Positions 17,260-24,431 of a DNA stretch of 64,000 nucleotides are shown piece after piece. Location: assembly GCF_003987065.1 (NCBI RefSeq), contig NZ_PIPY01000009.1:1-64000 (forward strand). The letters run 5' to 3'. Below the pieces are notes generated by a model. The model was not told the DNA's origin, searched no databases, and saw nothing but the letters and a program-made list of their open reading frames with translations. This DNA is from Pseudidiomarina insulisalsae. Lineage in GTDB: Bacteria > Pseudomonadota > Gammaproteobacteria > Enterobacterales > Alteromonadaceae. Position numbers and translations under genes: made by a program. Positions within the stretch are counted from its first letter, which is position 1. Every line of letters starts with the position of its first letter.

Positions 17260-18619
17260 AGACTGACGCCAACCAGCGATAAAGTGTGCGACGCGTCACC
17301 CCTAAAATTTTCGCGGCGCGCACTTTGTTGCCTTCTGTGGCCTGCAAAACCTGTTTTACGTAACGCTCCTGAACTTCTTGTAACGTCGCCCAATCGCTGT
17401 CTTTATCATATTCATTGGCTATCGTAGACGGTGTGACCTCAGTAGCTCTACGCATGCGTTCAGGAAAGTACTCTGGGGTTATCCAGTCACCCTGGCAAAA
17501 GGTATAGGCGCGCTCAACAGCATTCTGCAGTTCCCGCACATTACCCGGAAACTGATAATTACGAATGAGGGACTGCGCCGCGGGCGAAAAACCAAGCAGT
17601 GTTTTATCCTGTTGTAAGCGTAGCTGATTAAAAAAATGATGGGCTAGCAGAAGCTTATCGTCCCCTCTTTCGCGCAAGGGAGGTACCCTTAAGCGGAAAG
17701 TTTCTAAACGATAAAATAAATCTGCACGAAATGCATTTTCTCTTACCCGCGCCTCCAGATCCTGATGGGTGGCTGCAATAATGCGCACATTAACCTGTTG
17801 CTCCTGATCGCTTCCTACTGCGCGCAACGTTCCTTCTTGTAAAACGCGTAAAAGTTTTGCCTGCAGCGCCAGTGGCATCTCGCCAATCTCATCGAGCAAC
17901 AGTGTGCCTCCGTCCGCCTCGCGCAGCAATCCTGCACGCTCACGCTGCGCGCCGGTAAAAGCTCCGGAGGCATGACCAAAGAACTCACTTTCCATCAATT
18001 CCGCTGGAATTCCGGCACAATTGACTGCTAAAAACGGCTGTTCGGCGCGAGCGCTTTGTTGATGCAAGGCCCGCGCGACCAGCTCTTTTCCGGTACCACT
18101 TTCACCCTGAATAAGGACGGCGCCATCGGCCAAAGCAACTTGCTCGATTTCGTCATATAGCTTACGCATTATCTTGCTTTCGCCGACCAAGCCACCGGGG
18201 CCACTATTCCCGCGCTGACTTGCGCGATAATGAGCAACTTCACGCTGCAGTTTGTGATAGTCAATGACGCGCTCAACGCTTACTAACAGATGTTCAAGAT
18301 CCAGTGGTTTGGTGAGAAAATCATCGGCGCCTTCTTTGAGAGCGTCCACCGCCTGAGAAACTGTGCCAAAGGCTGTGATCAAAATAAAAGCCGGAGGCTC
18401 AGCCTGTTGTTTAAGATGTTGCAACAGCTCCATGCCAGACATGCCGGGCAAACGAATATCACTAATAACGAGTGCCGCATTGATGTTTCGGTAGTGCTTA
18501 AGAAACGTCTCCGCTGCACCAAAGGCGCGAACATCATAACCAGCGCTTTCCAATTCTTCTTGTAGCAGCTCTCGTAATCCGGGGTCGTCCTCGACGACCG
18601 CAACTGTCAAGTGTGCCAT
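17243..18619 (-). CDS. Sigma-54-dependent response regulator (NtrC/ZraR type)
   Basis: The 458-residue protein has a receiver domain (phospho-acceptor D54 in VISDIRLPG), an AAA+ domain with [14 protein letters not shown] and LLLDEIGEM, and a Fis-type helix-turn-helix ([18 protein letters not shown]). The intact GAFTGA loop means it can contact sigma-54. It is coupled to the histidine kinase upstream by a TAATG junction. A sigma-54 promoter with a palindromic upstream site lies at the head of this unit and faces a DUF4168 gene, so that gene is its likely target. Confidence 0.93.
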   Translation of the reverse strand: MAHLTVAVVEDDPGLRELLQEELESAGYDVRAFGAAETFLKHYRNINAALVISDIRLPGMSGMELLQHLKQQAEPPAFILITAFGTVSQAVDALKEGADDFLTKPLDLEHLLVSVERVIDYHKLQREVAHYRASQRGNSGPGGLVGESKIMRKLYDEIEQVALADGAVLIQGESGTGKELVARALHQQSARAEQPFLAVNCAGIPAELMESEFFGHASGAFTGAQRERAGLLREADGGTLLLDEIGEMPLALQAKLLRVLQEGTLRAVGSDQEQQVNVRIIAATHQDLEARVRENAFRADLFYRLETFRLRVPPLRERGDDKLLLAHHFFNQLRLQQDKTLLGFSPAAQSLIRNYQFPGNVRELQNAVERAYTFCQGDWITPEYFPERMRRATEVTPSTIANEYDKDSDWATLQEVQERYVKQVLQATEGNKVRAAKILGVTRRTLYRWLASVSTKDN

Positions 18620-19938
18620 TAGACCTCCTTCGGCGCCTGCCGCGGTAAGCTTATACGCGCTTCACAGCCCTTTTCATGGCGGTTTTTTAGGGTAAACCGC
18701 CCTTGGTGTGCGGCAATGATATGAGCAACGATAGCCAATCCCAGCCCCGTGCCCTGACCTATAGGTTTGGTCGTTGAGAAAGGCTCTATTAGCTGTTCGG
18801 CATTCGAATGGTGCGGCAGACCAGGGCCATCATCCTCGGTAATGATCGTTAATTCATCTGCGCTAGTTTCCAGATAGATATCAACGCGACTGCGGGCCGC
18901 CTGCATGGCATTTCGCAGAATATTTACCAAAGCCAATTCAAGCCGCGTAGCATCACACTGTAGCTGAATATCTTCGCCATCTGCATGAAACTGGATCAGT
19001 ACTGGGTCCGCTTCGCTTTGCTCATGCATGACTGCGCTTTTTGCTTGTTCAATCAGTTTTCTGATGGCTATTGGCTGTCGATCGCTTATCGGTGTGCGAC
19101 TAAAATCGAGAAGCTGCTGGACTAACCCGGTGAGCCGTTCCACCTGACCACGAATCGCGGTTAACTGGCGTTGGCTTTCAGGATCCGGATGGCTTGTCTG
19201 CAAACGCTTTGCACGTCCGGCAATGACCGTGAGTGGTGCACCCAGCTCGTGCGCGACACCGCGTGCCAACTGGCCAACTGCCGCCATTTTCTGGTGTTCG
19301 CGCAATCGCTCATTGAGCTCTTGCTGCTGTTGTTGCCTGGTACGATAGAAGCCCACCGCCAGTATTGTTAACAGGGCCACCGCAACAATACTCCATGAGA
19401 TCCAGGCGATGCGCTCTAGCTGAGCAAAACTACGGTCAAAATCTTCCGCGCGCCGGTTTAGCTGCATAAAGCCAATTAATCGGCCGGCACGGTCATGTAC
19501 CGGAATGAACTGCGAATAGACATCCCGACCAGCAACCTGCCGGTAGCTGTCCTGTTGTTCTCCAGTCAGCACCAGTTGCTCCGCTAACAGGCTTTCAGAT
19601 AAATCACGCTCCGTCACGCCAGCAGCAGCCACCAGATCGCCGCCGGTATCGTATACCGAGGCGCCATACACGCGCCCAATGTCAAATACCGCATCAAGGT
19701 GTGCCTGAACGCGGGCAATGTCATTGTTCATTAACGCGTCACTCAGGGGCAGACGGATAGCGCGACCAATCAACTCCAGGTCATCGCGCAGTCGCTGATC
19801 CTGAAATGTGCGAGCTTGTTCCAGCGCAACATTAATCGCGATTCCAGACAAGGCCAGCAAAGGCAAGACCAAATAAAACAGAAATGCCCGTTGTGACCGC
19901 GTGATAATAAATGAAAACAAACTGTATCTTTTTGTCAC
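18619..19938 (-). CDS. Membrane sensor histidine kinase
   Basis: The protein has about 439 residues. It has an N-terminal membrane helix (residues about 18-38), a periplasmic sensor of about 125 residues, a second helix ([16 protein letters not shown]), HisKA ([14 protein letters not shown]) and HATPase with VNILRNA, DDGPGLP and [10 protein letters not shown]. The frame is open to an ATG at 19974, but that ATG has no ribosome binding site. GTG 19938 follows TGAGG at good spacing and leaves the palindrome at 19950 in non-coding DNA, so it is preferred. The periplasmic sensor suggests an envelope or metal signal, like ZraS. Confidence 0.87.
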   Translation of the reverse strand: MTKRYSLFSFIITRSQRAFLFYLVLPLLALSGIAINVALEQARTFQDQRLRDDLELIGRAIRLPLSDALMNNDIARVQAHLDAVFDIGRVYGASVYDTGGDLVAAAGVTERDLSESLLAEQLVLTGEQQDSYRQVAGRDVYSQFIPVHDRAGRLIGFMQLNRRAEDFDRSFAQLERIAWISWSIVAVALLTILAVGFYRTRQQQQQELNERLREHQKMAAVGQLARGVAHELGAPLTVIAGRAKRLQTSHPDPESQRQLTAIRGQVERLTGLVQQLLDFSRTPISDRQPIAIRKLIEQAKSAVMHEQSEADPVLIQFHADGEDIQLQCDATRLELALVNILRNAMQAARSRVDIYLETSADELTIITEDDGPGLPHHSNAEQLIEPFSTTKPIGQGTGLGLAIVAHIIAAHQGRFTLKNRHEKGCEARISLPRQAPKEV

Positions 19939-19966
19939 ATCAACCTCAGTTTTGTCACTGACAAAA
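19930..19966. promoter_or_regulatory. Palindromic upstream activating site for the sigma-54 activator
   Basis: A perfect palindrome TTTTGTCA-C-TGACAAAA (19950-19966) is preceded by a second TTTTGTCA half-site (19930-19937). Its centre is about 104 bp upstream of the predicted sigma-54 transcription start near 20062, the usual distance for an NtrC-type enhancer. It would also sit at the kinase promoter, allowing autoregulation. Confidence 0.65.
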
Positions 19967-20034
19967 GTATACATTTAGCCGTTAGCTTTTTCCACGTAAA
20001 ACATAAGTCTTTGTTTTTATGGTAAATAACAAAG

Positions 20035-20051
20035 TTGGCACGGAGCTTGCT
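20035..20051 (+). promoter_or_regulatory. Sigma-54 (-24/-12) promoter
   Basis: TTGGCACG-GAGC-TTGCT matches the RpoN consensus with the invariant GG and GC at correct spacing. It reads toward the DUF4168 gene, 70 bp ahead of its start, and lies beside genes for a sigma-54 activator and its kinase. Confidence 0.92.
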
Positions 20052-20070
20052 TTTTATTTAGTGAACACGA

Positions 20071-20089
20071 ATACGTGACCATCACGTAT
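20071..20089. repeat. Perfect inverted repeat in the 5' leader of the DUF4168 gene
   Basis: ATACGTGA-CCA-TCACGTAT is a perfect 8-bp inverted repeat just downstream of the predicted transcription start and 33 bp before the gene. It could be a repressor site or an mRNA-leader hairpin; it has no U tract. Confidence 0.7.
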
Positions 20090-20121
20090 CGATAAATGAT
20101 GTTTTTAACTTAGGAGCTATG

Positions 20122-20499
20122 ATGAAAAAGCTATTACCAACTTTAATCGCCACCGCTATCTTCGCAACCACTGCGGCAACTGCCGCGCCGATGGCGCAAC
20201 AAGCTGCACAAGGTCAAGCGATGCAACAACAGAAGCAAATCGAAATCACTGACACCTTGCTGGAAAAATTTGTTGTTGCAATGAGCAACGTGCAGCAGAT
20301 AAGCCAGAAATACTCTGAGCAGTTCCAGAATGCGCAAGACGCCGAAGCGGCACAGGAAATTCAGCAAAAAGCGCAAAAGGAGATGATTTCTGCGGTCAAC
20401 GATGCTGGCCTTTCACCGGATGAATACAATGCAGTCATTCAGCAGGTACAACAGGACCCGGAACTGCAGCAGCGTCTGCAGGAAATGACGTCCGAATAA
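20122..20499 (+). CDS. Secreted DUF4168-domain protein
   Basis: The protein has about 125 residues. After a signal peptide (ending near ATAA) comes a glutamine-rich helical mature part of about 100 residues with the DUF4168 pattern: a first helix with LLEKFVVAMSNVQQIS, then AGLSPDEYNAVIQQVQQDPELQQRLQ. There are no cysteines or obvious catalytic residues. The function is unknown. Expression from a sigma-54 promoter beside a kinase/activator pair suggests an inducible periplasmic stress protein, analogous in position to ZraP but not obviously homologous. ATG 20122 is preferred over 20119 for spacing to GGAG. Confidence 0.87.
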   Translation: MKKLLPTLIATAIFATTAATAAPMAQQAAQGQAMQQQKQIEITDTLLEKFVVAMSNVQQISQKYSEQFQNAQDAEAAQEIQQKAQKEMISAVNDAGLSPDEYNAVIQQVQQDPELQQRLQEMTSE

Positions 20500-20525
20500 C
20501 GCGCACGTGGAAGTAGTACTTGCAC

Positions 20526-20560
20526 AAAAAAGCCGGCGTCTGCCGGCTTTCTTGTTTTTG
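20526..20560. terminator. Bidirectional terminator
   Basis: AGCCGGC / GTCT / GCCGGCT (20531-20548) is flanked by A residues on the left and a T-rich run on the right. It can end both the DUF4168 transcript and the convergent DJ-1 family transcript. Confidence 0.87.
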
Positions 20561-20572
20561 GGTTTTAATCTA

Positions 20573-21250
20573 TCAACGGAGTTTTTTCAGTAGCGCTTCT
20601 GCCACTTTCTTCGAAGATGCCGGGTTCTGTCCTGTAATCAGCTGACCATCGACGACGACAAAGGCTTCGCCGTCATCAGCTTTTTGGAAATCAGCACCGC
20701 GCTCAATTAATTTATCTTCAACCAGGAAGGGTACGACATCGGTTAAGCCCACGCCTGCTTCTTCGCTGTTCGTGAAAGCGGTCACTTTTTTGCCTTTGAC
20801 GAGGTTATCACCGTGCTGATCGCGGGCATTAATGAATACTGCCGGAGCATGGCAGACCGCCGAAACCGGCTTACCCTGACGCCAGAACTTTTCAATCAGT
20901 TGCAATGACGCTTCATTGCTGGCCAAATCCCAAAGTGGACCATGACCGCCGGGAAAGAATACTGCGTCATAGTCATCAGCATCGACCTCGGTCAATTTTA
21001 ATGTGGTTGCTAGCTGATCTTTGGCGTCGCGATCCTGAAATAAGCGGACGGTCGCAGGCGTCTGCGCGTCTTCCTGTTGGCTATTAGGATCGATAGGCGG
21101 ATGACCACCGCGCGGCGATGCCAGCGCGATTTCCGCACCGGCGTCTTTGAGCAGATAGTAAGGTGTTGCAAACTCTTCGGCCCAGAAGCCGGTTTTCTGC
21201 CCGCTGTCGCCAAGCTCGTCGTGCGAAGTCAAAACCATTAAAATTTTCAT
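20573..21250 (-). CDS. DJ-1/PfpI family protein (Hsp31-like)
   Basis: The 225-residue protein has the class I glutamine-amidotransferase-like fold. The nucleophile elbow is AVCHAPA, preceded by the acidic and oxyanion region FFPGGHGPLWDL. The N terminus KILMVLTSHDELGD and the ATPYYLL segment match the Hsp31/glyoxalase III subgroup. Such proteins hydrate methylglyoxal to lactate without cofactor or act as stress chaperones or deglycases. The protease annotation often attached to this fold is not supported. It is a single gene, separated from DUF4168 by a shared terminator. Confidence 0.85.
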   Translation of the reverse strand: MKILMVLTSHDELGDSGQKTGFWAEEFATPYYLLKDAGAEIALASPRGGHPPIDPNSQQEDAQTPATVRLFQDRDAKDQLATTLKLTEVDADDYDAVFFPGGHGPLWDLASNEASLQLIEKFWRQGKPVSAVCHAPAVFINARDQHGDNLVKGKKVTAFTNSEEAGVGLTDVVPFLVEDKLIERGADFQKADDGEAFVVVDGQLITGQNPASSKKVAEALLKKLR

Positions 21251-21329
21251 GGGCTTACTCCTGTATTTTTGCGAGTGTATCTAGTTTAATGGGGCTATTC
21301 ATTACGCTTTCAAGTAAGGATTTGATCCT

Positions 21330-21827
21330 ATGAGCATTGCCTGGGTTGCCCCCGAACCGAGCTATCGCTCGTATTTACAAGTGCGCTCGTTACTCTCCAT
21401 GTTAGTACTCGCGGCCATTGTCGGCGTTGCCTGGTATACCGGCGTGTACCCAACACATGTGCTACCGCTATGGGCTGCCGGTGCTATCTGGGCAGCACTG
21501 ACCATTTTTTTCAGTCTGTTTTTCGCCGCGCGCCGCTTTCAGTTTACCGCCTATGCTCGTACTGACGAGGGCATTCACTTAAAACAAGGCGCGCTGTTTC
21601 GTAAAATTCGTGCCGTTCCGCTGAACCGTATTCAGCATGTGGAATACAAACACTCGTTTTTGGAACGGCTGTTTGGCATTGCTCGCCTGGCCATGTACAC
21701 CGCGGGTAGCGGCGGCGCCGATCTGACCATCCCGGGTCTTGATCCGGAATTCGCTATGCAACTGAAAAATGAGCTTTTAACGACCATTGCAAATGAGCCG
21801 ACTGAGGATACCCAAGCCAATGAGTGA
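21330..21827 (+). CDS. ydbS: PH-domain membrane protein YdbS
   Basis: The 165-residue protein has two N-terminal membrane helices (about residues 20-70) followed by a bacterial PH-like domain (bPH2/DUF304) with ARTDEGIHLKQGALFRKIRAVPLNRIQHVEYKH written here in its parts: HLKQGALF, VPLNRIQHV. The YdbS/YdbT pair is widespread and its role is not firmly known. A link to membrane or envelope homeostasis is usual speculation. It overlaps ydbT by 8 bp. Confidence 0.83.
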   Translation: MSIAWVAPEPSYRSYLQVRSLLSMLVLAAIVGVAWYTGVYPTHVLPLWAAGAIWAALTIFFSLFFAARRFQFTAYARTDEGIHLKQGALFRKIRAVPLNRIQHVEYKHSFLERLFGIARLAMYTAGSGGADLTIPGLDPEFAMQLKNELLTTIANEPTEDTQANE

Positions 21828-23325
21828 ATTAAGCTGGCAGCGCACACCGCTTATCACCATTGCTTTTTTCCTCTTACGTCAAGTTAAGCAACTGGTGAGC
21901 AATATTTCCAATCTGATCCCGGTGTTTGCTGCAATTTTCGTCGCTGGCAAGAATGCAACCTGGCTACCATTCGCTCTGGTTGGGGGTTATTTGGCCTATG
22001 TTGTCATCAGTGCAATTCTGCAACAGCGATTCTTTCTCTATGCCATCGCCGATGACGCCGTACACATTCGCACCGGTTTATTTAATCGCCAGCATCTGAC
22101 ACTGAAATATGAGCGCATTCAACAGGCCGAAATTCATCAGGTGTGGTACTTTCGCCCATTCGCATTAACGATATTGAGCGTAGATAGCGCAGGCTCCGCC
22201 GGCAAAGAAGTGATGATACCGGGGCTAACTATGACACTGGCTCAGGAGCTCCGGCAACGTATGCTCGAGACGAGCACAGTAAGCGAGACATCCGCAGAAA
22301 CCGCTACAGAGAGCGCTGCCACACCTGACGTCGAACAACATTTTCCCGCTAGCGAAATTGTGCGCGCCGGTATTATTGATAATAAGCTGTTTGTTCTGCT
22401 TGCCGTGCTTATTTACCCAGTGAGTCAGCTTGACCTGCTGGAAAATTATGTAGTGCCCTGGGTACAGGCACATGTTTCCTGGCTTAGCAGCGACAATGCC
22501 TGGCTGCTGGTCGGCGGCGCAACCGTCGCTGGTCTCGCCTTGCTATTTCTATTGGCCATCGTGGTGAGCTTAATCACCTATCATGACCTTCATCTCAGTA
22601 TCAGTGGCGAGCGCTTTCAGGCGCGTTCAGGCGCATTTTCTATTCGAACCCTTAGCTTTCGTTACCCGAAATTACAGGCCGTCTACATTCGCCGTAATCT
22701 GCGCGCGCGCCTGTTACGCCGCAGCGTCGTCCGGGTCAGTCAGTTGCAACCACGTCAGGCACAGGCGGGCCAGACTTCAGCGCAGCAGTTTGTACTGCCG
22801 GTCGTTGATCAGCGTTTCCTACAGCGCTTTCGCGCACGTTTACGCATGCCTGAGCAGCATGAGGTACACTGGCAACGCTTATCCAATTTAGCCCTGTTAG
22901 GGCCCAGTCTATGGTTGGCGTTGCTAGCGCCGTTGGCCGCCGTAGCACTCGTGTTGGGTGCTGAAAGTGGCATGCTGGGGCTGCTTCTGACAGCATTGGG
23001 CTGGCTGATCATCCAGACACTGATTGTGCTGAGCTGGCGCAATTACGCCTACAGTTTTGTCACCAGCGGCACCACACCACAAGAACAATGGTTTGTGGTA
23101 CGGCGTGGCGTTTTTAGCCGTAATGAAAACTGGTATCCACGTCACAAGGTGCAGCAGCTCGATGTGGTGCGCGGACCATGGTTACGACTTTTAGGCTTCG
23201 CCCATCTCATTCTGCACACGGCGGCGGGCAGCGAGAGCATTCGCTACCTGCCGGCCAAGCAGGCATTGACCTTACAGCAGGAGTGGACGCAGGAAATTGC
23301 GCAGAACCGCCGCCGCTGGATGTAA
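21820..23325 (+). CDS. ydbT: PH-domain membrane protein YdbT
   Basis: This protein of about 501 residues has three bPH2 units, each preceded by membrane helices (about residues 15-60, 190-250 and 355-400). The repeated pattern is HIRTGLFNRQHLTLKYERIQ, RSGAFSIRTLSFRYPKLQ and VVRRGVFSRNENWYPRHKVQ. The start at ATG 21820 lies inside the end of ydbS, while the reading frame is open to 21787. It acts in the inner membrane with YdbS; biochemical function is unknown. Confidence 0.83.
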   Translation: MSELSWQRTPLITIAFFLLRQVKQLVSNISNLIPVFAAIFVAGKNATWLPFALVGGYLAYVVISAILQQRFFLYAIADDAVHIRTGLFNRQHLTLKYERIQQAEIHQVWYFRPFALTILSVDSAGSAGKEVMIPGLTMTLAQELRQRMLETSTVSETSAETATESAATPDVEQHFPASEIVRAGIIDNKLFVLLAVLIYPVSQLDLLENYVVPWVQAHVSWLSSDNAWLLVGGATVAGLALLFLLAIVVSLITYHDLHLSISGERFQARSGAFSIRTLSFRYPKLQAVYIRRNLRARLLRRSVVRVSQLQPRQAQAGQTSAQQFVLPVVDQRFLQRFRARLRMPEQHEVHWQRLSNLALLGPSLWLALLAPLAAVALVLGAESGMLGLLLTALGWLIIQTLIVLSWRNYAYSFVTSGTTPQEQWFVVRRGVFSRNENWYPRHKVQQLDVVRGPWLRLLGFAHLILHTAAGSESIRYLPAKQALTLQQEWTQEIAQNRRRWM

Positions 23326-23426
23326 CAGACACAGTTTGTAACGCTTATCATTCGTCAGGCTGGCTATTTTTTGCCAGACTCACTAATGCCGATGTTTAGC
23401 AGCAGAGCGCACAGAGGATGACCATC

Positions 23427-24431
23427 ATGTATAGTGATGATGATTTACGTTCAGCCGTCACCGCCGGGGTAATCACTGAAAAGGACGCCGATGCCTTACG
23501 TGATTATGTTGAGCAACAACGGTCTACGCAGTTCCAGGACGAAGAGCACTTTCGTCTGGTAAGTGGTTTTAATGATATTTTTGTGGTCATTGCCGCAGTG
23601 CTGGCATTGGCCGCTTTATGGACTTTGGGCAACACTGTTGCTCCGTGGCTCGGCGGACTTGCTGTAGCGGTAAGCAGCTGGCTGTTGGCGGAGTATTTTA
23701 CCCGTATTCGCCGTATGGCTCTGCCGTCCATCGTACTGCTCGGTAGTTGTCTGGCAGGTCTGTTTGCCGGCAGCTTCCTGACGCTGACTGAAATTTGGGG
23801 CGACTCCGCGCTCGTGCCTTTGACGTCCTTTATTGTCACGACGCTGGTCGCAGTGGCCCACTGGTTTCGTTTTCGCGTGCCGATTACGCTCGCCGCCGGG
23901 GCAGCCACTACAGTAGGCTTGGTAATTTCGGCCGCAGCATTAACCTTTAGCTTTTCCGACAGCTTACTGAAAATATTACTGTTCGCCTCGGGAGTTCTGG
24001 TTTTTGCGCTGGCCTTGTATTGGGACCGTAGCGATCTTGAGCGCCAAACCCGCCGCTCAGACGTCGCCTTTTGGCTCCATTTGCTAGCGGCGCCATTACT
24101 GGTGCATCCCATTTTTGTCACACTGGCTGACCAGCATTTTGCCATTGGCCTGCCCCAGGCACTGGCAACCATAGTAATGTACGCAGTGCTGGCGTCGGTG
24201 TCGCTGATTATTGATCGCCGGGCGCTGATGGTTTCCGCGCTTTCCTACGTTATTTACGTCTTCAGCGCTTTACTTGATAGCTATGGGCTTGTTTCAGTAA
24301 GTACCGCACTGATTGGACTTATTGTCGGTAGTGGCTTATTACTACTGGCGGTATTTTGGCATCCGCTGCGCCGGGCGCTGATTAATGCCTTGCCACAGCG
24401 ACTAAGTACGGCAGTACCCGCAGCACGTTAA
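23427..24431 (+). CDS. Multi-pass membrane protein, unknown function
   Basis: The 334-residue protein has a short acidic cytoplasmic N terminus (YSDDDLRSAVTAGVITEKDADALRDYV) written as a likely helical hairpin, followed by about ten hydrophobic segments and a short basic C terminus. The N-terminal part resembles the leader of DUF2157-type membrane proteins, but I cannot assign a family firmly. ATG 23427 lies nine bases after AGAGG, whereas the ATG at 23418 touches it. The stop codon overlaps that of the convergent c-di-GMP gene by 4 bp. Confidence 0.75.
   Translation: MYSDDDLRSAVTAGVITEKDADALRDYVEQQRSTQFQDEEHFRLVSGFNDIFVVIAAVLALAALWTLGNTVAPWLGGLAVAVSSWLLAEYFTRIRRMALPSIVLLGSCLAGLFAGSFLTLTEIWGDSALVPLTSFIVTTLVAVAHWFRFRVPITLAAGAATTVGLVISAAALTFSFSDSLLKILLFASGVLVFALALYWDRSDLERQTRRSDVAFWLHLLAAPLLVHPIFVTLADQHFAIGLPQALATIVMYAVLASVSLIIDRRALMVSALSYVIYVFSALLDSYGLVSVSTALIGLIVGSGLLLLAVFWHPLRRALINALPQRLSTAVPAAR

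Noticed and set aside
20573-21250. Annotation of the DJ-1 family protein as a peptidase
   Set aside because: The fold is shared with PfpI proteases, but the N terminus and motifs fit the Hsp31/glyoxalase III group better.
23326-23426. CTGGC/GCCAG hairpin after ydbT as a terminator
   Set aside because: The stem is only five pairs and the T run is in the loop, not after it.
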